The position numbers and the translations under genes were made by a program. DNA of 64,000 bases from Thelephora terrestris (taxonomy: Eukaryota > Basidiomycota > Agaricomycetes > Thelephorales > Thelephoraceae): contig WIUZ02000001.1 of NCBI GenBank assembly GCA_015956445.1, positions 1 through 64,000 of the forward strand, given 5' to 3'. Every line of letters begins with the position of its first letter. The first letter of the stretch is position 1. Below the pieces are notes generated by a model. The model had not been told where the DNA came from, did no database searches, and saw only the letters and a program-made list of their open reading frames with translations. Shown piece by piece: positions 44,877 to 56,557 of the stretch.

Positions 44877-46881
44877 TTAGTGGCAATCTGTCCCCTCGTT
44901 GGCAGCGGATTCGTGGGGACTTGCGTGGGTTTGACACAAAGAATATATCTTTCGTTCTGCAAACTGAATGGGAGCTGCTTAGGAGCACAGAAAGATGGTT
45001 CGACCTGTACTTACGGAGCCAGTTCCATCAGATATCTTGGGCGGCCATTCATAAGTTCCAAGCGTCTTCCTGCCTACTCTGCAACACCGTTAGAACGGCT
45101 GACTGTGGTCAACCGGAATTGATTCGCAAATTCGCGAAGGGCATTGTAACTCGAGGGAACTTCTGGGCCACACAATCACCTTATCGCGCGGCGAGCCCAG
45201 GAGATCGTGAGAAGGTTTTGGTTTGTGTAGGCGATGATCCAACCACGGAAACCTGAGCAAAGTCGACAAGGTGGAAAGGTCATTAGCATGTGAGAGCTTC
45301 TGGGGGGTCCCATGAGGGCCTCCATTGTGTACGCACCGGAGGGACACTGGGATCACTCAAAAACGCACATTTCCCGATTCGAGTTCTGCCCGGGATGTGC
45401 ACTGCGCCCTTGTGGGGCAGGTAGGTCGCAAGCTCAGGAAAATTCTCCACGCCCAAGTGGAGGGTGGCACTTTGGCTGGAATCTCCCCCTGCCGACGAAG
45501 GAGAGGGTAGCTGCCGCAACGCCGCAAATTGAGAATGAGAATTCGTGACCCTCCGGACGCCTACGAACGATCGGCAGTTCATTCTGTAAGGAGAATTTTT
45601 TTGACTTCCACATTTTCAAGCTCGGCGATTCACGAAAGACCCTGCGTTTCATACTTCCACCCCTAAGCCTCGGCGCCCTAGCAAATGATGAACAAGTCAA
45701 TGAGTGCGGGAAACGAGCCAATGAGAGGATCAGGTCAAAAAAGCTCCCAATCCAACGGTCTGAAACGTGGATTCAGGCAGAGCCTAGACCGAACCTAAGC
45801 GGCCTCCGAAGAGCGGCAGGGCGACGCAGTTTCATGATCTATTGGCACTCGGATGAGAACCTTCTTCTGGCAGACAGTGTCCAAGATGGCGAGGGGAAGG
45901 ATCCCCCGCAAAACCCCGGATGGCATTAGTCAGCCAACTCGTTTCTCTACTGGGGAAAACCGGCCTGCAAAGTCACATACCTGGTGCGCAAGAGTGCTGT
46001 ATATGTATATCCAGTGGAAGTCCCTCACCCTGGAAATGACATTCGTCACCAAGGATGATCGCTTGTCTCCATTTTCAGTGTGGTCTTTCCTCGAACACTT
46101 GATGGAATCAGGATTTAATGATCCAGACTTAGAGCAGCGTCTTCACGGGAAGAACTTACCGAAGTGGCGCCGTTGGTGCGTCCAGCGCTCAGCCCATAGT
46201 ATCCAAGTTCCAGGTGTTCCCCCCGCCAGCGCGTGCAACCAAGCGCGTCTTAAGCCTTTCCGAAGAGATTATCTTCCTGTCCATTTTGTCAACACCGTGC
46301 GGAAAACAGGGGATGCGACGGGAGCTCAGATCGATGTCGTTTCATTGAATACTGATCGACTTGTTTCTTTTCTTTACCACCTCGAACCACGCGACGCAAC
46401 GAAGTGATGAGAGGTTACGTACCTCGCCCCGTCGGTCAATTCCAGTCGTTATCTCTTCTCATCGAACGTTCACGCACGCGGCAGAGTACGGGGAGGTATT
46501 CGATGAATGCCAGGGGCCGTGACACTCGTTGTACGTGGGCTGAATGACAGGAGCGTCTCCTCGCGGCGAGTTGTGCCCCGGTTCTACCCTACGGGCCGGG
46601 TTTCAAGGGCGATTTATCCTTCTACGGTTCCTCATGACTCCCTCGTACTCGTACTATGGCTGGTTCCACCGCATTGTCGGTAACGTGAATAGCGCCCAGG
46701 TATAGGGTGTCAGGGATTAATTCCCTGCGTCCCGCCTGTCCCGTCCGTTTTCTATGGGGAATCGCGGAACCGGATGTCTTTCCCCAGTACATAAACAACA
46801 CACCGCAGAAGAGACTTTATTATCTCCATCAATCGCTCCTTCATCAAGCCCATTCCTTGGTATATTCGTCCGCAACCGACG
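44877..46881. other. No confirmed gene
   Basis: Two kilobases with isolated open frames. A plus-strand one at 44870-45256 (TEWELLRSTERWFDLYLRSQ) and one at 45853-46407 (SPFSVWSFLEHLMESGFNDP) look mildly coding but have no start context, intron structure or known domain. Confidence 0.35.
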
Positions 46882-48292
46882 ATGAAGACAGCACCACAGG
46901 AGATCGTCGACATGGTCATTGGCTTCCTCGCTGAGGATCGTGCGTCGCTCCTGGCGTGCGCATTAGCAGGGACTAGTTTATATTCCCCCACCAGGGCTCA
47001 CCTCTTCGCCGAAATCGAGGTCAATAGTTTGCAACGCTTCCAAGAGCTGTTGGAACTTTCCTCCGCCTCGCTCATGACATTCGAGCACGAGACGTTGAAC
47101 TCATTCTCTTCCGTTCGCACCATCTCGATACGGGACGTGGCCACGTGGATCACCCCGGAGGTCTTACCCACTCTCTTATTCCTTCCCTTATTGGCACCGT
47201 TCCAGAATGTCAAGGTCTTCCGGATCGATAGCCTTACCCTCCCCTGCTGCATTGAAGCGAGGGCTCTGCCAACGGTGTTGGCGCCTCCTCTTGGTATAGG
47301 ACCACGCGTCAAGGTTGGAGCTGGAGGACTAGGCGCGTCCCGTGGTGTTCCGACCAGTGAATCGTTTTCCGATTCGCGGGATTTCCTATCGGGGCAAGAC
47401 AGATCAACAGCCAGCCTGGAGGCATTGATCCTCGGGAACTGTCAAGTACCAAGTCTCGGGTGGTTCCTGCACTACGTTTCGTACTTCCCAAATCTCAAAT
47501 CGTTATCTTTGATAGACTTCACGTGGGGATCCGTTTACGGAAAGGACGTTAGTCAGGCTCCTACCGTCTGGCACCCTCAGCCAACGGTGCGGCCATCAGG
47601 ACGACTTAGAGAGTTGACCCTGAACAGTCAATACACCCCGCTTGTCGCCTGTGTGCCGAGTATATTGTTCGAGACTTTCTCTGGGAGCTTAAGAATCCTC
47701 CGGTTGGCGCACATTGATATGCTTCAGTCCGTAGGTCAGTCAATCGCCCTCGTTTCCGAAGATCAAACCTTGCCATTGACCAAACCTGGCTTTCACAGAT
47801 GTCAACGAGGGTTCGATTGACCTTGACCCATCGTACATTACCCTCTCGTCACTCAACTTCCTCACGCATCTCACACTCCCACCCGTCGCCGTATGGCTCC
47901 AAGCCAAGCAACAGTGGCTCCCAGACCTCTTATCGACGATCACAAGCACACCCAACCTCGAGGAACTCAACATCCATCTTCTCTTCTCTCCAATCTCTAT
48001 CAAAGTACAATTGGATGCCGTGGTTTGGTCAACGGTGGACCTTATTTTGGGACGTAAATTGGGAGAAGAGTCCGAGTGCGGAGTCGGGAATGGGCTCAGG
48101 GCTGGGCGTCGTGGGAGCATGAAAGGATACGCCTTCGCGAATCTGGAAGTTGTCAAGATCACGTCCGCGGACTTCAACCCCGGACGGCCCCCACTGGATG
48201 GAGAAGCGAGATTGAGGATTAAGGAATGGCTGGTGGGATATATGCCTAGGATCTACGAGCGACGTGTGTTGCAGGTACCGTTGGGTGATTGA
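46882..48292 (+). CDS. F-box-like/LRR protein C
   Basis: Two exons, 46882-47734 and 47799-48292, with a 64-nt intron in phase 1, give 448 aa. The N-terminus APQEIVDMVIGFLAEDRASL followed by LACALAGTSLYSPTRAHLFA is an F-box-like start. Leu-rich stretches include YFPNLKSLSLIDF, GSLRILRLAHIDML and SSLNFLTHLTLPPVAVWL. It ends in GYMPRIYERRVLQVPLGD. A shift to higher gene density begins here. Probable SCF adaptor of unknown target. Sequence is not close to A, B or D. Confidence 0.75.
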
Positions 48293-48944
48293 GGGTTTGA
48301 TTTGGAGCTTTTTATCGTGTGTAACGGACTCATTTCTTGGTCCCCGTCCAATAAATGTTCTCTAAATATCGAGACCGTCTTATGGAACTTTAGCGTTGAT
48401 CTCTTCACGTCAGCATGTGGTCAGCTCTTTCGTTCCTTCAAAGCCGAGGTTTCACCCTTATCAATCTGCGCCCACCCTCCATCATTTACCAGAGATGTCA
48501 GATCGAGGTCATTGCACCACAGATCGACGCCCGTAAAATGAGATGGTGCTAAATGTGTGCGGATATCTCCCGTCCAAGAGACGGTGTTACCGAGACTTGT
48601 TGCTTATTCACAGCTCAAGCGTAAGACCGGTGCTGGCATTGAACGTTGGGCGCTAGCGCGGGATCCGATGACGAGATGCATCAACGACCCGGAGGACTCG
48701 TCCAGTATGTCCCGCGCCGAAAGAATAACACCTTCTCCGAACAACACAAACGTCGGCATTTCGTGCACTTGCTTCTGTTTCTTGGTAATCTGTCTCGTCA
48801 TCCCTGTTAGGCCGGCTGGATGTTGATGGTCATCATATGATCAGCAGCGCCTAATAAACTTGTATTACATGCAAGGGAAAGCCCCTAAGATAAAACCAGA
48901 GAGCGCGTGGGCTCTCTTCAAGTCCCCCTTCTTCACCGAGAACC
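48293..48944. other. Intergenic, nothing recognised
   Basis: A 652-bp spacer. A small open frame at 48557-48826 ends in a hydrophobic Cys-rich tail, but nothing supports a gene. Confidence 0.45.
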
Positions 48945-50233
48945 ATGAACGGTTTCGTACCCGGCACCGAAACTCGTCCGACCGGGCCTCCCTTCCCCTA
49001 CCGTAACCAGCCCTACAAAACGCTGTATTCAATCTACCTCGTCGGCAAGCTCATGGTGTTGCTCCCGTTCTGGGCCATCTTGTACATTTCCAAGAGCTGG
49101 AGGCAGAGTCCTAACTGGAGTTGGAGCAGGTCGGTGGGGATGAGGCTCGTCCGGATGATGGACTCGGTTATCTACCAGTGAGGGCTGACAGCACTAGAAG
49201 TTGACCGAGGGCCATAAATTCTTATAGGATCGGCCCGTTCGCGTTCCCTGACCACACCGCCGTATCTCCGACCAAAGCCGCGAAGGGTGTCTGGATCGAG
49301 GCCACACCTGAACTTGTTAAAGGACAAGTCGCCGAATGGGCCAAGGTTGCCAACGTCAAGGCGGTCAAGATTCCGGGCTATTGGTACCGCTCTCCTTCGT
49401 CCAGCTTCAACCTCACCTCGGACTCGAACCCGATCGACTCCCCGCCCATTTCACCCGACGAAAAGGTGGTTCTGTATTTCCATCCGGGCGGGTACGCTAT
49501 CGATACCGCCCACCCGTCCGGGTTCGGTATCAACACCGTGCCCTCTTTCCTCAACATCTCAAAAAACGTCGGACGCGTGCTCGCTCTGGAATACCGCTTG
49601 AGCAGCACCGATCCCTACCCGGTTTCCAACCCGTTTCCGGCAGCGTTGTTCGACGCCATCGCTGGCTACAGTTATCTCGTCAACGGGCTCGGGTTCAAAC
49701 CGGAGAAGGTGATCATCATGGGTTGCTCTGCCGGTGGACACCTCGGTGTCTCGCTCATCCGTTACATTTTGGACAATCCGGGAGTGTTACCCCTCCCTTC
49801 GGCTCTCGTCGCGTTGCACCCTTGGGTCGACTTGTCCAGAAGTTTTGAGGGCCAATACGATTCGTCTGCTTACACCAATCATGCGACGGACCATGCGGAT
49901 TCGATGTTCTACGGGGCTACGGAATATGCCGTCAAGGCTTTCGTTGGCCCACACGATGCCAAGACGAACGTCTACATTTCGCCTGCCTCACGATACTTGG
50001 AGGGTAAAGTTTCGTTCAAGGGATTCCCGCGGACGTTCATGAACGCTGGTGGAAAGGAGAGGTTGAGGGATCCGACCAGGTTGTTGCGAGACAGGTTTAT
50101 CAAGGACCTTGGTGAGGAGAACGTGAGCTACGTCGAGCCAGCAGAGGTCTCTCACACGTACACTGCGGTCACCTTCATGGAGCCGGAACGCAGTGAGACC
50201 CTGAAACAAATCGATGAGTGGATCGGGCGTTGA
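48945..50233 (+). CDS. HSL-family alpha/beta hydrolase with N-terminal membrane anchor
   Basis: Two exons, 48945-49177 and 49228-50233, with a 50-nt intron in phase 2, give 412 aa. A single membrane helix lies near residues 25-50 (YLVGKLMVLLPFWAILYI). The alpha/beta hydrolase fold-3 features follow: the oxyanion motif HPGGYA (163-168), the nucleophile elbow GCSAGGH with Ser about 245, and a C-terminal SHTYTAV with the likely catalytic His about 387. The elbow has Cys where most family members have Asp (GDSAGG). The family covers carboxylester, steroid-ester and lipid hydrolases. The substrate here is unknown. The anchor suggests action at the endoplasmic reticulum or lipid droplets. Confidence 0.85.
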
Positions 50234-50407
50234 GCGTTGAGACCTTGTAATTTTTTTTGTACCTGAGCGTCGTTTTATTTATCCGGAGTTCCTCGAGGCA
50301 AGAGTTTCGGTCGAGACGCACTGTTAGCGCGATTGACAAATTTAAAACGACAAAACCTGTAAGGCGGGGGGGGATCATCCTCCTTCCTGCCTTCCACGCA
50401 CCTCCTC

Positions 50408-50977
50408 ATGCCGCGATCGAAAACAGACTACTTGTTCTTCTGGCGTCCACAAGATCCCAACGGCTGGGCGGGGCAATGGTCCCGATCAGCTTTCACCGCG
50501 CCGTTGTCTGCCGCCATCCCACATGCTTCGAGCACCCCCCACACGTTCCCCACCGCCGAGCACTGGATCATGGCGTGTAAAGCGGCACTCTTCTCAGACA
50601 CCGCCACCCTCGAGTTGATCCTCGAAGAAACGACGAAAGCTGAGACGGAGCCCAGAGACATCAAAGCGTTGGGAAGGAAGGTCGCGTGTTTTGACGAGGA
50701 CACGTGGGTCGAGCACCGGGAAGAGATCGTGTATCGCGGAAACCTGTACAAGTTTGGACAGAACGAGGAGCTGAAGGAGGCGTTGTTGGGCACGGGCGAT
50801 TTGATCCTCGTCGAGGCGAGTCCGTTGGATAAGATTTGGGGGATTGGGTTCACGGGGGACAAGGCGATGGAGAATAGGGAGAAATGGGGCTTGAACTTGC
50901 TCGGAATAGCGTTGATGAGAGTCCGGGGGGAACTCGCAAAAAAAGAGCAGGACTCTGGGACAGAGGCGAAGCTCTAG
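50408..50977 (+). CDS. NADAR-domain protein (YbiA-like)
   Basis: A single-exon gene of 189 aa. It opens MPRSKTDYLFFWRP and then shows the NADAR signatures: TAEHWIMACKAALFSD (about 49-64), IKALGRKVACFDEDTW, REEIVYRGNLYKFGQN, ELKEALLGTGDLILVEASP and DKIWGIGF. NADAR proteins are N-glycosidases acting on ADP-ribose-linked or riboflavin-pathway compounds. In bacteria YbiA removes toxic intermediates and other members reverse DNA or RNA ADP-ribosylation. The substrate in fungi is unknown. It starts 174 bp after the hydrolase stop, on the same strand, and lacks introns, unlike its neighbours. Confidence 0.9.
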   Translation: MPRSKTDYLFFWRPQDPNGWAGQWSRSAFTAPLSAAIPHASSTPHTFPTAEHWIMACKAALFSDTATLELILEETTKAETEPRDIKALGRKVACFDEDTWVEHREEIVYRGNLYKFGQNEELKEALLGTGDLILVEASPLDKIWGIGFTGDKAMENREKWGLNLLGIALMRVRGELAKKEQDSGTEAKL

Positions 50978-51708
50978 TGCCAATCGCTCTATTCTAACTT
51001 TAAACACCCCAATTCCCTGTAAATTATTCGGCTTCACCTGCTCGTCTATGACGGACATTCTGTCTCCAGTGGAACATCCTCTGGGAATCGGATCACCAGC
51101 GCATTACATGAACTACCTTGGGAAATGAGCAACGCTTCCGAAATGAAGGACACGTTTGGTGAATCGCGTCTGGATCATCGAGGGTTGTTTCACTATTCTT
51201 GTGCAGGCCTCGTGTGCTCGGCAGACATGACGTTTCGTTTGAGCGTTTCTCACCTTCGCAACCTCAGATGTTCACCGATGTATTGGGGGATAATCGGGAA
51301 AAAATTACACTCAAGGTTCGTCATGATCTAGACCGCCGCACCAGATCAAGGGGGGGCCTTCTCCACTTCACTCATATCTACTCCGATTCTCAGGAAAGTT
51401 CGAGGGGCTGATGTGAATTCATCTTGGTCGTACGGCAAGGCCACGATGACGGTGCACGCGCTTTCCTCACCCCCCGCTACGGCAGTGCCACAGCGCTTTC
51501 CCTGCTGTCGACGTAATGCTGCCTCGTGTCCAGCCCACCCGGGATGTTCTGCGAATTACGCTCCATAGACGTCTGGACCCACCCTCGACGTATATAAACC
51601 CGCTATCGCTAGGTGTTCTCTCTTCCCTCACCTCTCCTGTGATTCACGACCTCCCACTTCTCCATCCATAACTCCCTCACCCACCGAAACTTCGATACCT
51701 TAGCCGTC
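50978..51708. other. Intergenic with promoter of the MARVEL-like gene
   Basis: A 731-bp spacer with no supported gene. A clear TATA box lies near its right end. Confidence 0.5.
51591..51598 (+). promoter_or_regulatory. TATA box of the MARVEL-like gene
   Basis: TATATAAA is followed by a pyrimidine-rich stretch (about 51617-51680) and the ATG at 51709, a typical basidiomycete promoter and leader spacing of about 110 bp. Confidence 0.5.
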
Positions 51709-52410
51709 ATGGGTCTTCACACCCTCTTCCGCGTGTTCTGCTACTATGTTCTCGTAGGTCTACCACCGTACCTTCAGCGGAGGATCCCTGCTAACTCGCA
51801 CACGTTTCTCAGTGGCTGTTTTCTGCCGTCACTCTGGGATTGACCGCCGCAAGGCTACACTACACCCTCCATCTCCCACTTCATGATCCTCTCAACGGTG
51901 GCGTCAACTTCTACGGTACGCAACCTCCAATCGTCATCATCGCACCGATAAGACCCTGACATCTGCCGACATATCTAGATCGGATCATCGCAGAGATTTT
52001 AGCAACGGCAGCCCTCACGATGCTCCTCATCCCTATCCTGTAAGTCTCTCCCCGCTTCCCCATCCACCCAACTCGTAACTTATGAACTTCACAGGATCGT
52101 GAGAATCCACAGACGTCACGAGCACGGAATCTTCTCAACCTTTGGCGGCGAACTGATCGCACTCTTGTTACTCTTCGTCTTGTGGATCGTCGGTGCAGCC
52201 ATCGCCACTAGAAATTGGGGAAACCTCAACTGGTGCCACACCTACAGCGCCTGTCGACTGTTGACCGCGATCGTCGCCTTCACCTGGATGTCTTGGATCA
52301 TGGTCTTTTTCCTCACCATCTCCTGCCTCGGATACATATTCAGGAACGACGGCTTCTCTCACCCCGTGCATGGAGGGTACTATCCGGAGAGGGACATGCG
52401 CGAGGTCTAA
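51709..52410 (+). CDS. Four-helix MARVEL-like membrane protein
   Basis: Four exons, 51709-51753, 51813-51915, 51979-52039 and 52095-52410, sum to 525 nt, or 174 aa. Four hydrophobic segments are visible: one at the N-terminus (FRVFCYYVLWLFSAVTLGLT), one at ILATAALTMLLIPILIV, one at LIALLLLFVLWIVGAAIA and one at AFTWMSWIMVFFLTISCLGY. The motif RNWGNLNWC before helix four and a Cys in CHTYSACR are typical of fungal MARVEL-domain proteins, which act at membrane subdomains. The first exon codes only 15 residues. The 3' UTR begins with a (GAT)n run at 52431-52446. Confidence 0.72.
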
Positions 52411-52817
52411 CCGTAGATCTACGCCCACTGATGATGATGATGATGACGAAAATCTTGTGCATGAACGATACGAGGACAATGATGCTTTGATTTTTACCTG
52501 GTGCCCTGGCCACCTTTTTTTCTTGTAGTAGATACATTACTTATAACATTGTCGGAACTGATGTACATTACCAACACGCCAGGATTTCCACGATCCCCTT
52601 GGTGTCAGCCTCGAGGGGCGCTAATCTTCGTTACGCGTCAGAGGAGTGCCGAGTAAGACTATGACGCAAACAGCGTCACCTGGAGCTTCTCGAGCAGGCG
52701 CTATCACGATAACGACCGGTAGTATCCGATGCACCCGCATGGACACGTCCTGTGGGTACTAGCTGGAAGCAACCAGGTGAGGGAGAATCCCAGAGTATTC
52801 TCCCTAACGCCAGCTAG

Positions 52818-54152
52818 TCAGATCGCAAAATTTTCCGAGGGTAAACATGAACATACCGGCTGAAGGAATCCCTTGAAAGGCGCGATGGTCACTCTCCCTT
52901 TCTCCCTGAATTGCTCGAGAAAGGTGCCCATCTTGGGGTGTTCCAAGTTCGCGCCCCCCTTTGTCCTGACGCTCAACACGACGTTCAACAGGTCGGAACC
53001 ACTCCGCTTGAACAGCTTGTCCACAAGGGCGCAAAGGATCTCGTCGATCCCTTCCCAGGCTTCAAGATCGACGATGCTTGATATGTCGTCATCCGAATAA
53101 TCCTCCCAAACAAACTCAAAAGTTATCGTGCTGAGTTTGCGGGAGGCGATGGAACCCAGGAATCTTTCGAGCATCGGTCCTGGCGATCGCGTGACCCCCA
53201 GGAACACCTCCCGAAGAACTACACACGAGTCGAGCGATAAGCCTTGGCGCGAGGATATGTCTATATAGACGAGAGAGGAGCCGTTGATAACGGGTCGTCA
53301 AGGGGACGGAAGCGATGGAATGATACCTCGAGCCCATCCCCAGTTCTGCTCCCTCCGAGGATCCGGCCTTATATCCACGATCCTCAGGCTTTCGAGCGTA
53401 TTTGAACAGGCTCGGAGTAAACACTGATACTGCCACGAGTACCCGAGGGAGCCGACTACCGAAATCTCCTTGTATTGCACAGGAAAGGTGATGAGGGAGA
53501 TTATGAACTGTTGTCGGTCACGGCGATCCATTGACGGGTCCGACACCAGTTGCAACGCCCCCGTGAACCCAGTCGGGGTGTACTCGTCCCGGTCAGGTGG
53601 AGGCGAGTACGTCTCTGCGTAGAATTCGACCGAAAGTCGCTCGATGACGGGGAACTGTTGGATGAAAGAGGCCACGATCCTCGGGGACCCTTGGGGATGC
53701 ACGAGTCGAACTTCTCTCACACCAGGGCAGAACAGCCCAAACCGTTGAGAGAGCAACGAATCGTCAAAGAAGTAGTTGATTTGGAGCTTGATGGCGGTGA
53801 AGGAGACCAGGTTCTTGAGCGACTTGAGGTGTCGTTCTCCCATCAGCAGAGCGTCCGGCGTGATCCATTTGCCGCGCGTTTCGTCGAACGTTAGGGAGTG
53901 GACGAAGGAGCCAGGTCCGCCGCGTCCAGGTGTGGTGTAGGCACACCACCGTTGGAACGATCCCCAGGAGGTTATGGACACCGAACGGAACAGCATCGTC
54001 CAACTAGGGTAGGTCCACGACTTGGAAATGAGGGAGCTCGCTTGGAAGGTTCGGAGGTCGGTAGGGTCCAGCGACTCGATCACTTTGTCTATCAGCTCCT
54101 GAGGGAAGACGGCGTACACGGTGGGATCGGTGGGTATCCTGAAGAGTGACAT
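52818..54152 (-). CDS. F-box-like protein D (paired with pheromone 2)
   Basis: Exons 54152-53327 and 53242-52818 give 416 aa. The F-box reads FPQELIDKVIESLDPTDLRT followed by ASSLISKSWTYPSWTMLFRS. Shared blocks with gene B include WITPDALLMGERHLKSLKNL, LLSQRFGLF, SFIQQFPVIERLSVEFYAET, NTLESLRIVDIR and TRSPGPMLERFLGSI. The first exon has exactly the length of gene B's (826 nt) and the same intron phase. The end is ambiguous: the frame runs to a stop at 52818, but a GTATGT donor after FLQP matches the exon end in gene B, so a short third exon is possible. Likely SCF adaptor. Confidence 0.75.
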
Positions 54153-54737
54153 CGCGATCTGCCAAACGGTTTCGGTGTTGAGTCGAGCGGGGAGGATGAT
54201 TGAGACCTACTGCGCGAAGGGCGAGAGTGAGAGAGAAGATGAGAGGAACTAATATGGGAATCATCCCCCAGCCGCCGAGTGGCGATCCTGTGGCGACCCT
54301 CACAGATGTGAGTTCCACCGGCGGATGCCGAGCTCTCATTATAAATCATTTTCCGCCTGGCTTAGGCCTCAGAATTCACAGCGTTCAGTGCCTTAAGATC
54401 TCCGCGAGCGACGCACAGTTTCCGATATTTATATAATTCTCCGTTCTGGATTAAAAAGCGGTACACCAGTGGTACAACGACCGAAGAAGAACAGAGAAGA
54501 ACCCAGGCCCAAACTACAAATGACGAATGGATCACAACAATTGAAATATAAAAAAACGCTTGAGAAAATGGTGTACAAATGCGGGATTAAGCACGCTGTT
54601 CTGAGAACGAAAATGGGTGGTGTGATGGTTTTGGTGGTGTGAAGGCGCGGGTGCCCTGCAGACTATCATCAGTACCGTGGACTGGGGATGAACACGAGGT
54701 GAGACCCACCTCTCAAAGTGACGGAAAGGGGATCCGT

Positions 54738-54860
54738 TCAGGCGATGATGCACTGGTTTGAACCGCTGCCGCCGCTAGTCTCGAGGTCGACTGGGACATC
54801 CTCGCGCTCGAAAGTGGAGTCTGTGGAGAAGGCCTTGATGAAGGTAGAGAAGGCGTCCAT
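54738..54860 (-). CDS. Lipopeptide mating-type-like pheromone precursor 2
   Basis: An intronless 40-aa precursor: MDAFSTFIKAFSTDSTFERE, then DVPVDLETSGGSGSNQ and the CaaX box CIIA plus stop. It differs from copy 1 at six residues, all but one in the removed N-terminal half or the processing region. The last 16 residues before the CaaX cysteine differ only by Thr/Val. The Glu-Arg pair after FST...TF fits the charged processing signal known in basidiomycete pheromone precursors, which copy 1 lacks (Gly-Arg). The mature peptide would be farnesylated on the CaaX cysteine. It lies 586 bp upstream of F-box gene D. Confidence 0.85.
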   Translation of the reverse strand: MDAFSTFIKAFSTDSTFEREDVPVDLETSGGSGSNQCIIA

Positions 54861-54954
54861 TTCTGAGTTGAGAGAGAAAGTTGAGGAGGTGAAGAGGATG
54901 TAGAGTGCGGTGGGTGTGAGGTTCTTGGGGAGTTCAATCCTCTGGAGGCATCGG

Positions 54955-54964
54955 CTTAAATATC
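54955..54964 (-). promoter_or_regulatory. TATA-like element of pheromone gene 2
   Basis: GATATTTAAG on the minus strand lies about 95 bp before the pheromone ATG, the same distance as the TATATAAG of copy 1. Confidence 0.45.
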
Positions 54965-54990
54965 CCACTCGTCCAAGCTTAGGCACGAGT

Positions 54991-56557
54991 GTGTGTAGTC
55001 TCCCCACCACGCAACGACCCGCTGGGCCCACCGGAGACGATCTACATCCAATTGTTGCGTTGCGAAGGCGACACGAGCCAGGGCCAAAGAATAACCGCGA
55101 CAACAGAGCGAATTCCGTGAAATCATACGACAATAAGGAAAGGGGTACGGGGTCGGCTGCCCCTGGTTTCAGCGTTCAGAGGGAGAGAATAAGACCTGTG
55201 GCGGCCATCGAAGAGATGTATACCCCACGTGGGTCCGACGGTGGTCCAACCGACGGCGCGAATGTCAAAAAAGAAAACAGTCGAGTCCGCGTCTGGAAAT
55301 CACCGTCGCGAGGATGTCTCGGAACCTAGATACTTGCCCGCCCAGGCACCGCAAAGCAACAATAACACAATTGGAGAAGATTGATCGGCCATAGCATATC
55401 CCCAAGAATTCGACTCACGCCCGCAAAGAGACAATAGAAGAGTGTCGTAGTTCGATCGATCGGTGGTTCCTGGTATGCAAAAATGCGGACACGCGTTCAC
55501 TGTCGCAAGCGATTTCGATTGTAGTTCCCAACCCTCCAAGGTACGTTATGCTTGGGATGGGGTAAAACACCGATGGGGCGTTGAGGTGTGCAAAACACTC
55601 AACGAATTTCAACGAGCCTCATATTCACGCAACTTCACGAATGGCATGGAAGAATTTGACTACTGCCAACAGGCAGGTGGTCCGTCAGAAGCAAGGACCT
55701 CGGCTTTTCCCTCATTCCAGTGTACCTGGTAAAAAAACCGGGTGATACCAGACATGGGGGATTCCGGTGACGCTCAAATTTTGGAGACTTGACAATCGTA
55801 ACGGCACCACCGGACTGAGGTTGGGGATACACAACGGGGTGGCGGGCGTATTCTTCGTCCGATGTATCGAACACAAACTTAATTGCGATTCGGCTTCATA
55901 CGTGGCCAGCGCGGAAGAGAGGGATTTGAGTAGGGCTCGACCTATCCTGTGAATCTTGGTCAATCGGCTTCCCGTCCCTTGAACATTGATTTTCCAATCG
56001 TTTCTCCCGGTTGGGCCTATGATTGCGAGAGCAGTGGGGTGAATTCGACCGTAGGCCAGGCGGACTGGAGAAGGATGGCCAGCTCACCCTCTGGATGTGG
56101 CTCTAGGACATGGGGTGCCGTTCTACGGGGTGGGCGGTAGATTTTTGATCTTCGGGATGTCGCTCGTGGCGGGGGTGGATGGGAAAACGGTGGTCTAAGA
56201 GCAGGCTACTTTGGTGTCGTTCCTCAAATTCGGGACACCCGGCTCATGACGGTCCAAGGAGGCAATAAATTTGCCCACCTGCTCCAACGAAAGACCTCCT
56301 TTGACAAGAGATGCGCACGTGCTCAAGATCAATTTACGGCTTCTGAAGTTCTATGCCCGGTGAGAGGAGGGGAGAAATTCATATCGACACATAAGAGAAG
56401 ACGCACAGCTACATTTTAAGCTGCTAAGAAACTACCTTGCCCTCGTCGCTGAGCACTACAGACAAACAAACAACCGATACAATCAGAAACTCAAATAATC
56501 CTAGGAGAGAATCCGGGCTCTCTCGTTGGCGCACTGGGGAACCGTACCAAATGGGTT
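54991..56557. other. No supported gene
   Basis: Short open frames on both strands without domain, start context or exon structure. I see nothing else. Confidence 0.4.

Larger units (their letters stand above)
52818..54990 (-). repeat. Segmental inverted duplication, copy 2 (pheromone + F-box)
   Basis: This is the partner of 40480-42627 on the opposite strand. Order, orientation relative to each other and approximate spacing (586 bp versus 490 bp between pheromone stop and F-box start) are kept, while coding sequences have diverged considerably. Confidence 0.75.

Noticed and set aside
51709-52410. Possible STE3 pheromone receptor near the pheromone genes
   Set aside because: It has four membrane helices and is 174 aa long, whereas STE3 receptors have seven helices and more than 350 aa. 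The RNWGNLNWC pattern fits MARVEL-like proteins.
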